Assembly (NCBI GenBank): GCA_945895265.1
Contig: CAMDEF010000004.1
Location: 62,001 to 126,000, forward strand
Origin: Bordetella parapertussis
Lineage (GTDB): Bacteria > Pseudomonadota > Gammaproteobacteria > Burkholderiales > Burkholderiaceae_B
DNA length: 64,000 nt
Direction of reading: 5' to 3'
Below, piece after piece: positions 21,804-29,732 of the stretch; the stretch's first letter is position 1, and each line of letters opens with the position of its first letter. A program made the translations under genes and the position numbers. The notes below the pieces were generated by a model, which saw only the letters and a list, made by a program, of their open reading frames with translations, did not search any database and was not told the DNA's origin.

Positions 21804-22553
21804 ATGATCGAATTTCAGCATGTTTACAAGTCGTACGGCCAAGGCCGTCCTATTCTGGCCAACCTAACCTTCAAGGTGTCGGCCGGCGAGTTCGTGTACG
21901 TTGCTGGCCCCTCAGGTGCCGGCAAATCAACCTTACTCAAGCTGATTGGGGGCCTAGAACCCCCTAGTAGCGGCTCGATTCAAGTGCATGGGCACCGACT
22001 CGACCAGCTCTCTGCGCGAGAGCGTCCCTATTTAAGACGGGCAGTGGGTGTCATCCTTCAAGATACCCATCTACTGTATGACCGTAGTGCGATTGATAAT
22101 GTCTTGCTGCCACTCGCAGTCACGGGGCTTGCGCCTAGTCTGGCTCGGGCGCGCGCCAGAGCCGCACTTGAAAAAGTTGGCCTGTCGTCAAAAGAAAATA
22201 CCCGCCCGATCGAACTCTCGGGCGGTGAACAACAGCGACTAGCGATCGCGCGCGCGATCGTGAATCGTCCAGCAATTTTGATTGCCGACGAACCAACTGC
22301 AAGTTTGGATATCGACACAGCTCGACGAATTATGTCGATGTTCAAAGACTTTAACCGTGTTGGGGTCACGACTGTGATTGCCTCGCATGACGACGCGTTG
22401 ATGGCCGAGTACGCCACGCGAGCCTTCAAGATCGAACCTGGTAAGTTTGCCGACTCTGCCCGTGAGCAAGCGCACACTTACTACAAAGTTATTGATAAAG
22501 TTCAAGAGCAACAGACGGACGCCCGCGTAGCGCGAGGCGAGACCTTGCAATGA
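21804..22553 (+). CDS. ftsE: Cell division ATPase FtsE
   Basis: FtsE is the ATPase of the FtsEX complex, which controls septal peptidoglycan amidases at the divisome. It starts 'MIEFQHVYKSYGQGRPIL', like other FtsE proteins, with Walker A GPSGAGKST at 35-43, signature LSGGEQQRLAIARAI and Walker B ILIADEPTASLD. The C-terminus is extended by ~25 residues compared with E. coli FtsE. The ftsX start overlaps its stop by four bases. ftsY and rpoH, its usual neighbours in enterics, are not next to it here. Confidence 0.94.
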   Translation: MIEFQHVYKSYGQGRPILANLTFKVSAGEFVYVAGPSGAGKSTLLKLIGGLEPPSSGSIQVHGHRLDQLSARERPYLRRAVGVILQDTHLLYDRSAIDNVLLPLAVTGLAPSLARARARAALEKVGLSSKENTRPIELSGGEQQRLAIARAIVNRPAILIADEPTASLDIDTARRIMSMFKDFNRVGVTTVIASHDDALMAEYATRAFKIEPGKFADSAREQAHTYYKVIDKVQEQQTDARVARGETLQ

Positions 22554-23458
22554 AGAGCCTGTTACGCCAACACCGTTACGCGCTAGCTGTCACGCTGCGC
22601 CGACTGGCGGCCGCACCGATTTCGTCGCTGACGAATTTGCTCGTCATCGCGCTGGCGCTTTCGTTACCTTTGCTTGGCGCTTCGCTCTTGGTATCGATGC
22701 AGCCAGTCGCGCGCCAGGTCTCTGTGACCCCAGAACTCACCGTATTTTTAAAGACTGATGCGCCAAAAACTGCCGCCGAGCAAGTTGCAACGCGTATTCG
22801 CAAAGAGCACGCAGAACAAGTCGCGGGGGTGCGCATTGTCACCAAAGACCGTGCGCTCACCGAACTGCGCACCAATCCAGCCTGGGAACAAGCGCTCAAG
22901 GTCTTACCTGGCAACCCACTGCCTGATGCCATTGTCGTCAGCCTTACGCCGAGTGACCAACTGGCAGAGCGGGCCGACAAACTTGCACAAGTCTGGCGCA
23001 AGTGGCCGGGGGTTGACCTCGTGCAACTTGATACGGCGTGGGTACAACGCCTAGAGGCACTACTCAGGTTTGGCCGCATTGGTCTGCTGCTGCTTGCCTT
23101 AAGCGTCGCGCTCGTCGTGCTGGCGACAGTATTTAATACTGTACGCATGCAAGCTTTATCGCAGCGCGAAGAAATCGGCGTTGCGCGCTTGGTCGGCGCG
23201 ACCGAGTCTTTTGTCCGTCGACCATTTTTGTATTTAGGCTCGGTCACCTGCAGCTTTGCGGCACTGATTGGAATTGGCATTGCACGCGCAGCACTGATCC
23301 CACTAAATGACGCGCTGGCTAGTTTGGCACGCAGTTACGACGCCGAGTTTGCCCTGTCGCTGCCCCCCCTCTGGATGCTCGCGACCGCAGTCGTCTCGGT
23401 CGCCGTGCTGGGCGCACTGTCTGCACGTTGGTCGGTTCAGCGCAACACAAAATTTTAA
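22550..23458 (+). CDS. ftsX: Cell division protein FtsX
   Basis: FtsX is the membrane partner of FtsE. One TM segment near residues 25-45 is followed by a periplasmic domain (about 50-165), which in FtsX relays a signal to EnvC/NlpD-type amidase activators. Three TM segments follow near 172-195, 220-245 and 268-290, with 'NTVRMQALSQREEIGVARLVGAT' forming the cytoplasmic coupling region that contacts FtsE. 302 residues is normal. It is translationally coupled to ftsE and convergent with the SDR gene. Confidence 0.93.
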   Translation: MKSLLRQHRYALAVTLRRLAAAPISSLTNLLVIALALSLPLLGASLLVSMQPVARQVSVTPELTVFLKTDAPKTAAEQVATRIRKEHAEQVAGVRIVTKDRALTELRTNPAWEQALKVLPGNPLPDAIVVSLTPSDQLAERADKLAQVWRKWPGVDLVQLDTAWVQRLEALLRFGRIGLLLLALSVALVVLATVFNTVRMQALSQREEIGVARLVGATESFVRRPFLYLGSVTCSFAALIGIGIARAALIPLNDALASLARSYDAEFALSLPPLWMLATAVVSVAVLGALSARWSVQRNTKF

Positions 23459-23459
23459 A

Positions 23460-23478
23460 GCGCCACCTATTAAGGCGC
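23460..23478 (+). terminator. Weak hairpin after ftsX
   Basis: GCGCC-9 nt-GGCGC follows the ftsX stop by one base, and a TTTT lies a few bases further on. The stem is only five base pairs and the T run is displaced, so termination is a guess from position in a convergent gap. Confidence 0.3.
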
Positions 23479-23530
23479 GCATCACTTTTCCCCAGCACCC
23501 AGACGCAAACTCACTGGGCGGTGCGCCACA

Positions 23531-24310
23531 CTACGCCATCGTGCTGCCACCATTGACCCCAATGGTTTGACCCGTGACATAGCTCGAGAGCTCGTCACTG
23601 GCTAAAAACAGCAATACGCCTGCGCATTCCTCAGGCCTTCCCAAGCGCCCCATCGGTATCGATTTTTTTAATTTCGCCTGCAGGTCATCTTTGCTCGTGA
23701 CGCTATTGCTAGCGTGCGCTGCATGGATAGGCGTATCAATCACACCTGGTGCCATCGCATTCACACGAATCCCCTCGCGCACCACCTCGCGAGCCAAGCC
23801 CTTTGTGTAGGTGGTGATGTAAGACTTTGAAGCAGCATACAAGCCCGCGCCTCGCGTGCCACCCGTGTTGGCGGCCTGCGAAGTGATGTTGATAATGCTG
23901 CCACCGCCTTGCGCTCGCATATGGGGGATCACTTCACGACACAGCACCATCATCGAACGCGCATTGAAATGAAACACCTCATCAATCGCTGCATCACTGG
24001 CCTCAGACAAAGCGATGCGGCGAATCATGCCACCCACGTTGTTAATCAGCACATCGATACGACCGAAGCGCGCGTGCACGTCCTGCACTAATTGAACTAA
24101 CTGCGCCGAATCCATCACGTCACAGCCGAACGCCTCAGCGCTTGCGCCCGCCGCTTGAATCTGTGCCACCACTGAGAAGGCGGCGTCTTGCTGCGCACGG
24201 TAATGCACCGCTACGCGCGCGCCATAGCGACCAAACGCTAAGGCGGCAGCAGCCCCAATGCCCGAACTCGCACCGGTAATCAGCACGACTTTATTTTTCA
24301 AGTCATTCAT
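23531..24310 (-). CDS. Short-chain dehydrogenase/reductase
   Basis: This NAD(P)-dependent oxidoreductase of the classical SDR family has 259 residues. The cofactor motif TGASSGIG is at about 14-21; 'NNVGG' stands where NNAG is usual. Catalytic Ser is in 'INITSQAANTGG', and the YxxxK pair is in 'GLYAASKSYI'. The C-terminal 'SYVTGQTIGVNGGSTMA' is typical of FabG-like members, so 3-oxoacyl or sugar/alcohol substrates are possible. It lies 111 bases downstream of the peptide-type ABC operon on the same strand. Its translation start is preceded by tandem 22-bp repeats and has no clear Shine-Dalgarno. Confidence 0.88.
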   Translation of the reverse strand: MNDLKNKVVLITGASSGIGAAAALAFGRYGARVAVHYRAQQDAAFSVVAQIQAAGASAEAFGCDVMDSAQLVQLVQDVHARFGRIDVLINNVGGMIRRIALSEASDAAIDEVFHFNARSMMVLCREVIPHMRAQGGGSIINITSQAANTGGTRGAGLYAASKSYITTYTKGLAREVVREGIRVNAMAPGVIDTPIHAAHASNSVTSKDDLQAKLKKSIPMGRLGRPEECAGVLLFLASDELSSYVTGQTIGVNGGSTMA

Positions 24311-24398
24311 CGTTGTCTTTGTAGTGCGTCGTCGTTGTCTTTGTTAGGCTTTAAAGTTGTCTTTTTGATACGCCATTGTTCTCTTAGCGAGCTGTCAT
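24311..24398. repeat. 22-bp tandem repeats directly upstream of the SDR start
   Basis: Units begin at 24311, 24333, 24355 and 24377. The first two share cgttgtctttgt exactly, the third has agttgtcttttt, and the fourth is a weak match (8 of 12). On the coding strand each unit ends ACAAAGACAACG, and the last of these directly abuts the ATG. So the segment that would carry the ribosome-binding site is present three to four times, decaying with distance from the gene. Confidence 0.7.
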
Positions 24399-24421
24399 CA
24401 TTTGGGACCGAGGCTTTCGGC

Positions 24422-26167
24422 CTAGTAGATATCGCCTGCCTTTTTGAGTCTGGCGCGACCGGCTTCAAACAGCCAATCGCGTCCTGGTGCCGCCGCGAAC
24501 AGGGTCTGCGTGTAAGCGTGCGCTGGCGCTAAAAAAATATCAGCCGTTCGACCGGTTTCAACGATCTCACCTTTTGACATGACCGCGACCCGGTCGCAAA
24601 CCTGCGCCGCCACGCGCAAGTCGTGGGTAATGAATAGCATGGCCAAATTCAACTGCTCACGCACCTCGTCTAACAAACCGAGCACTTGCGCTTGCACTGA
24701 AACATCGAGGGCAGACACTGCTTCATCGGCAATCAAAATCTCGGGCTTCATCGCCAGAGAGCGCGCAATACAAATCCGTTGGCGCTGACCACCCGAAAAC
24801 TCATGCGGAAACCGTTGCAGCATCGTCGGTTCAAGTCGCACGAGCTCCATTAACTCGCTAGCGTGTTTCCAAGCATCTTGGCGTGTTGCGCCATAATTCA
24901 TTGGCCCCTCAATAATCGAGTCGCCAACGGTGCGACGCGGGTTGAGTGAGCGATAAGGATCCTGAAAGACGATCTGCACACACTTTCGTAACTGTCGCAT
25001 TTGCCGATTCGACAACGGCGCAATGTCTTGCCCGTGCTGAAAAATCGAGCCGCTTGTGGTCGTAATCAATTTTGCTACGCAACGCGCGACGGTAGATTTT
25101 CCTGAGCCTGATTCACCCACAATGCCTAGTGTTTCGCCGCGGCGCAGTTCAAGCGCGACTTGGTTGACCGCCGGCGTCCGACTATTGGGATAGATTTTGA
25201 CCAATCTCTCAGTATGCAAGATCACCTCGCCCCGCGCCGATGCCTCACGCACGCGCGGCGTCATACTGGGTACGGCTGCAATCAACATTTGAGTGTACGA
25301 ATGCTCGGGATGCTCTAGCACTTGCTGTTTCTGGCCAAATTCAACCAGCTCGCCTTGGCGCAGCACCGCAACTCGGTCAGCGATCTCAGCCACCACACCA
25401 AAGTCGTGTGTGATGAACAACACGCCGGTACCATGTTCGCGCTGCAAGGTACGAATCAATGCCAGAATCTGAGCCTGTGTGGTGACATCAAGTGCCGTGG
25501 TGGGCTCATCAGCAATCAATAACAGCGGCTCTAATACCAGAGCCATCGCGATCATGATGCGCTGACGCTGGCCACCCGACAATTGATGCGGATACGAGCG
25601 TAGCATTCTGAGCGGATCGGGAAGCCCGACCTGTTGAATCATATCGAGCACACGTGCCTGGCGCTCTGAGGCCGTCAGCGCTGTGTGCGTACGCAAGACT
25701 TCATCGATTTGCTCACCACACGAAAAAACCGGATTCAACGCCGTCATGGGCTCTTGAAAGATCATCGACATGGTGGTGCAGCGCAATTGCCGCAGTCGCG
25801 CTGGTGCCATCGTTAAGACGTCTTCACCCTGCAACAAAATCTTGCCTGCAGTTGGCACCAAGGCCTTAGCCTGCAAGCCCATCACGGTGTGGGCGATGGC
25901 AGATTTTCCTGAACCAGACTCGCCAACCAAGCAAACGATTTCACCCGGGTTGACCGTCAAGCTTACCTTTGCGACCGCATGGGCACGATCTGCACCGCGC
26001 GGCAACGAAATGTCTAACGCTTGTATTTCAAGCACGGGCCTTGCTGGTGCAGCGTATGTTTGTGTCCCAGACGTTTGCAGCTCCTGTGTTTGCGTCAATT
26101 GTGCGTGCAATGACTGAGGTGCACCACTTGGTTGACTAAAGTGATCGCTTACGTTTGAACCGGTCAT
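24422..26167 (-). CDS. Peptide-type ABC transporter ATPase, fused DppD-DppF
   Basis: Two complete ABC ATPase domains lie in one 581-residue chain, as in GsiA/YliA. Domain 1 has Walker A GESGSGKSA at 82-90, signature LSGGQRQRIMIAMAL and Walker B LLIADEPTTALD. Domain 2 has GESGSGKST near 357, FSGGQRQRICIARSL and ILIADEAVSALD. Each domain is followed by an oligopeptide-type C-terminal region ('HTYTQ'/'HAYTQ' motifs). The first ~45 residues are a Gln/Ser/Thr-rich tail. It energises the permeases encoded upstream; its start overlaps the DppC-like gene by four bases. Note Ala for Pro/Thr in the domain 2 Walker B motif (DEAVSALD), which is common in DppF. Confidence 0.92.
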   Translation of the reverse strand: MTGSNVSDHFSQPSGAPQSLHAQLTQTQELQTSGTQTYAAPARPVLEIQALDISLPRGADRAHAVAKVSLTVNPGEIVCLVGESGSGKSAIAHTVMGLQAKALVPTAGKILLQGEDVLTMAPARLRQLRCTTMSMIFQEPMTALNPVFSCGEQIDEVLRTHTALTASERQARVLDMIQQVGLPDPLRMLRSYPHQLSGGQRQRIMIAMALVLEPLLLIADEPTTALDVTTQAQILALIRTLQREHGTGVLFITHDFGVVAEIADRVAVLRQGELVEFGQKQQVLEHPEHSYTQMLIAAVPSMTPRVREASARGEVILHTERLVKIYPNSRTPAVNQVALELRRGETLGIVGESGSGKSTVARCVAKLITTTSGSIFQHGQDIAPLSNRQMRQLRKCVQIVFQDPYRSLNPRRTVGDSIIEGPMNYGATRQDAWKHASELMELVRLEPTMLQRFPHEFSGGQRQRICIARSLAMKPEILIADEAVSALDVSVQAQVLGLLDEVREQLNLAMLFITHDLRVAAQVCDRVAVMSKGEIVETGRTADIFLAPAHAYTQTLFAAAPGRDWLFEAGRARLKKAGDIY

Positions 26168-27066
26168 AAGCGTTTTCTCATACGTGGGTCAAGCAGATCA
26201 CGAAGGCCATCGCCAAACAGATTCACGGCGAGCACCGTCACGGCTAAGAACACACCTGGAAAGAAAATATTATGTGGCAACATGACAAACATGGCCCGTC
26301 CTTCTGCCATGATGTTGCCCCACGTCGGCGTTTCAGGAGAAATGCCAACGCCCAGAAAGCTCAGCACCGCCTCAACCAAAATGGCGTGCGCAGCGATATA
26401 AGTGGTTTGTACGATCAGCGGTGCAATCGTATTGGGCAGGATATGACGAACCAGCAATACGGGTGTGGGCGTCCCCACCGAAATCGCGGCTTCGACGTAA
26501 GGCTCTTCGCGCACCGACAACACCACAGAACGCACTAGCCTGACCACCCTTGGGATCTCTGTGATCACAATCGCCACAATGACCGTTGACAAGCCAGCTT
26601 TGAGCAATGCCACCATTGATAGCGCCAGTAATATCGCGGGGATCGCCATTAACCCATCCATTACCCGCATCACGATGGCGTCGACCCAGCGAAAATAGCC
26701 CGCTAACAGACCTAATATCAGGCCAATGAACGCGCTCATCGCAGCCACCGTCGCACCAATCAGTAACGAGACTCGCGCGCCATACACCACGCGGCTATAG
26801 ATATCGCGACCAAGCGAATCTGTTCCCATCAAATGAACAAATTTAATTTTATTACCGTCGTCATCGCGCAGGGTCGACTCATAGCCCGGCAATTTGTTAC
26901 GCACACTGGGGTTAATCTCATCGGGGCTCATGGTATGCAAAAACGGCGCCGCTAACCCAATGAATAACACACACAACAAAATCGCAGCGCCAATCATCAC
27001 ACTTGGACTTCGCACGAGCGCGCGCCAGACCGACACGCGACCTGTCGACGCATTGACGGCGCTCAA
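26164..27066 (-). CDS. Peptide-type ABC permease, DppC family
   Basis: Inner-membrane subunit of the ABC importer, 300 residues. TM1 at about 22-42 is followed by the OppC/DppC periplasmic segment with 'HLMGTDSLGRDIYSRVVYGARVSL', the family signature. The EAA-type loop is 'AAISVGTPTPVLLVRHILPN'. It overlaps both neighbours by four bases, so DppB-, DppC- and DppDF-like proteins are made from one message. The substrate may be a peptide, glutathione, nickel chelate or other small molecule; sequence alone does not decide. Confidence 0.92.
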   Translation of the reverse strand: MSAVNASTGRVSVWRALVRSPSVMIGAAILLCVLFIGLAAPFLHTMSPDEINPSVRNKLPGYESTLRDDDGNKIKFVHLMGTDSLGRDIYSRVVYGARVSLLIGATVAAMSAFIGLILGLLAGYFRWVDAIVMRVMDGLMAIPAILLALSMVALLKAGLSTVIVAIVITEIPRVVRLVRSVVLSVREEPYVEAAISVGTPTPVLLVRHILPNTIAPLIVQTTYIAAHAILVEAVLSFLGVGISPETPTWGNIMAEGRAMFVMLPHNIFFPGVFLAVTVLAVNLFGDGLRDLLDPRMRKRL

Positions 27067-28004
27067 TACCGTATCCTCGGATCAAACAAGGTGTACGACA
27101 GATCAATCAATAAATTAACCATCACTGACGTTAACGAAAACAACAAGACAAGGGCTTGAACAGTTGGAAAGTCGCGCGCAAGCACCGCGTCGACCGTGAG
27201 GCGACCCAGACCTGGAATACTAAACACACTTTCGGTGACCACTACACCACCAATCAACAAAGCGATGCCGATCCCGATCACCGTCACAATGGGGACTGCA
27301 GCGTTACGTAAAGCATGGCGCATCAGCACGATCTTGTTCGTCAATCCTTTTGCATGTGCGGTGCGGATGTAATCTTCGCCCAACACCTCTTGCACGCTTG
27401 TGCGGGTGATGCGCGCGATCAGCGCACAGTAAACGGCCGATAACGCAAAGCAAGGTAACAATAACTTTTGCAACCAACCCCAAAAGCCCTCAGACAAGCG
27501 CTGATACCCTTGCACAGGCAACCAACTGAGCTCGATCGAAAACACATACATCAAGAGATAACCGACCACAAAAACGGGTATCGAGAACCCCAGCACCGCC
27601 AAGCCCATCACGAGCCGATCGATCCAGGTTCCGGTGTAATAGGCTGCCAACACGCCAAGCGGCACCGCAATCATTACAGACAAAATGATGGTGCATAGCG
27701 CAAGTGACAGCGTGGGCTCTATTCGGTCGAGGATAAGCTCTGAGACTTGTTTTTTAAAGAAAAACGATTCGCCCAAGTTGCCTGTCGACACTTTTGTCAG
27801 CCAGACGCCAAATTGCACGAGCACGGGTTGATCCAAACCAAGCTTGACGCGTATGTCTTGAATTTCCTCAGTGGTGGCGTTATCGCCCGCAATGATAGCG
27901 GCCGGATCGGCTGAGCTTAAACGCAACATCAAAAACACCAGCACAACCACGATCGCCATGACTGGCACGGTGGCAAAGACACGTTTTGAAATGTAACGAA
28001 ACAC
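27063..28004 (-). CDS. Peptide-type ABC permease, DppB family
   Basis: Inner-membrane subunit of the same importer, 313 residues. It starts 'MFRYISKRVFATVPVMAIVV' and contains 'LGLDQPVLVQFGVWL', both typical of DppB. The EAA-type loop is around 'ARITRTSVQEVLGEDYIRTAHAKGL'. It begins 14 bases after the binding-protein gene and overlaps the DppC-like gene by four bases. Confidence 0.92.
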   Translation of the reverse strand: MFRYISKRVFATVPVMAIVVVLVFLMLRLSSADPAAIIAGDNATTEEIQDIRVKLGLDQPVLVQFGVWLTKVSTGNLGESFFFKKQVSELILDRIEPTLSLALCTIILSVMIAVPLGVLAAYYTGTWIDRLVMGLAVLGFSIPVFVVGYLLMYVFSIELSWLPVQGYQRLSEGFWGWLQKLLLPCFALSAVYCALIARITRTSVQEVLGEDYIRTAHAKGLTNKIVLMRHALRNAAVPIVTVIGIGIALLIGGVVVTESVFSIPGLGRLTVDAVLARDFPTVQALVLLFSLTSVMVNLLIDLSYTLFDPRIRY

Positions 28005-28018
28005 GGCTCAGCAGTCCG

Positions 28019-29620
28019 TCACTTGCCGGTTTTCGTGATGTTCCAGAACACTGGCGCGGGGGCTTTGATCAAGCCACTTAAGCTTTTACGCGCCACCATA
28101 GGTTGGTACCACTGTCCCAAGGGAATATAGACCGGATACTCGATCGCTCGTAGTTGTACTGCTTCAACAAGCGCGAGTTGTTTGGTGAGATCCGTTTCGC
28201 GCGAGAAATCATTGCGCAACTTTTCAATCTGGGCATCACACGGCCAGCCAAACGTCGTCTTTTCACATGCAGCATTCAGGTAACTAGACTCAAGCGGATT
28301 GAGCACATTGTTAGTTGAAGTGATGGAGAGGTTCCACCCGCCTTTTGCCACCGGATCTTTTTTGGAGCGACGAACAACGACTGACTGCCAGTCCATCGAC
28401 TGCATATCCACTTTAAAGCCTGCCTTTTCAAGCAAAGACTTTGCAACCGGCGCCAGATTGGCATAAACATGGCGATCGGTTGAATGTAATAGCACAATGG
28501 GTGTGCCGTCATAGCCAGATTCTTTTACTAATTCACGTGCTTTTTTGAAGTTCGATTCAAGCAAGTTTTCCATGCCCTTGGTCGTACCGAAGGGAGTCCC
28601 GCAGTAGAACATTGATTTACACACTTTGTAGTAACCAGGGTCACCAATCACAGCCTTCAAGAAGTCTTCTTGATTAAAGGCATACCAAATTGCTTGGCGT
28701 GCCTTGACGTTATCAAAAGGTTTGTTCAGCGAATTAAACCTAAACACATACTGATTGCCCAAAGAACTCCAATCACTGAACTGAATATTGGCGTTCTTTT
28801 TTAGCAACGGCAGCAAGTCGTGCGAGGGCTGTTCGATGATGTCAATTTCGCCAGCCAAGAGCGCGCTCACGGCAGTTTGCTGATCTGCGATCGCAAGCCA
28901 CTCAACACGATCGACCTTCACATCTTTGCCGCCCGCCATCGCAGACGGCGGTTCGGCACGTGGCTTGTACTGCGCAAATTTTTCGTAAACCACTTTACTG
29001 CCTGGCTTCCATTCGTTGGTTTTAAACACAAACGGACCCGAACCAATATATTCAGAAATTTGCTCTTGGGGGCTCGTATCTGCCACCCGCTTAGGCATCA
29101 TGAAAGCCGTACCAGACGCACGACTTAGGCCAAGCATGACTGCAGCCGTAGGTTCTTTTAAATTAATTTTGAAAGTCTTTTGATCAACCGCTACAAAATC
29201 TTTGACACGAGCCATCATCGCTTGCCCCACAACATCGCGTGCGGCCCAGCGTTTGATCGAAGCGATGCAATCCTCTGAAGTGACTGGCTGTCCATCATGC
29301 CATAACAGCCCATCCCGAAGGGTCAGGGTGTAAACCGTTTTATCTTCGCTAAGTTGGTACGTATCAATCATTTGCGGCTGCACGACACCCTGGGCGTCGG
29401 TCGAAAACAGGGTGTCGTAAATCATATAACCATGATTACGCGTGATATACGCGGTGGTCCAAACTGGATCGACAATTTTCAGATCAGAGTGCATCACAGC
29501 GCGCACAACCGTTTGTGGCTTCGCTTGAGCCAACGCGGTGCGCTGATGCGCTAGGCTGCCCACGCTAGCGATCACGATCGCTACGGCCAAGAAAGTACGG
29601 CGCAATGTCTTCATGCTCAT
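28019..29620 (-). CDS. Peptide-type ABC substrate-binding protein (SBP_bac_5)
   Basis: This periplasmic receptor has 533 residues. The signal peptide ends near 'RTALAQA' (about residue 32). Family marks are 'LKIVDPVWTTAYITRNHGYMIYDTLF'-type N-terminal lobe (partial: 'HGYMIYDTLFSTDAQG'), 'YTLTLRDGLLWHDGQPV' and 'VKARQAIWYAFNQEDFLKAV'. GGAG lies eight bases before the ATG. It is the first gene of the importer operon. Clustering with a CoA-transferase and an SDR suggests a catabolic substrate rather than ordinary peptides, but that is inference. Confidence 0.9.
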   Translation of the reverse strand: MSMKTLRRTFLAVAIVIASVGSLAHQRTALAQAKPQTVVRAVMHSDLKIVDPVWTTAYITRNHGYMIYDTLFSTDAQGVVQPQMIDTYQLSEDKTVYTLTLRDGLLWHDGQPVTSEDCIASIKRWAARDVVGQAMMARVKDFVAVDQKTFKINLKEPTAAVMLGLSRASGTAFMMPKRVADTSPQEQISEYIGSGPFVFKTNEWKPGSKVVYEKFAQYKPRAEPPSAMAGGKDVKVDRVEWLAIADQQTAVSALLAGEIDIIEQPSHDLLPLLKKNANIQFSDWSSLGNQYVFRFNSLNKPFDNVKARQAIWYAFNQEDFLKAVIGDPGYYKVCKSMFYCGTPFGTTKGMENLLESNFKKARELVKESGYDGTPIVLLHSTDRHVYANLAPVAKSLLEKAGFKVDMQSMDWQSVVVRRSKKDPVAKGGWNLSITSTNNVLNPLESSYLNAACEKTTFGWPCDAQIEKLRNDFSRETDLTKQLALVEAVQLRAIEYPVYIPLGQWYQPMVARKSLSGLIKAPAPVFWNITKTGK

Positions 29621-29667
29621 GGTGAAAGTCTCCGAAAGTTGTTATTTTTTTTGCAGCACACCTAGCT

Positions 29668-29732
29668 CTTTTTACAGTACCCCTGAGCTTTTTACAACAA
29701 CCCTTTTTACAACAACCCTTTTTACAACACTC
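29668..29732. repeat. 15-bp tandem repeats carrying the CoA-transferase stop codon
   Basis: ctttttacaacaacc occurs at 29688-29702 and 29703-29717 identically, and with two changes at 29718-29732, which is the true gene end. A fourth copy with three changes lies at 29668-29682 after a 5-bp insertion. Read on the minus strand the period is five codons, so the sequence runs TTG TAA AAA GGG TTG TTG TAA and gives three in-frame stops in a row. Confidence 0.85.

Noticed and set aside
22576..23280. 234-codon open frame opposite ftsX
   Set aside because: Ser/Thr/Arg-rich translation without domains; a shadow of ftsX.
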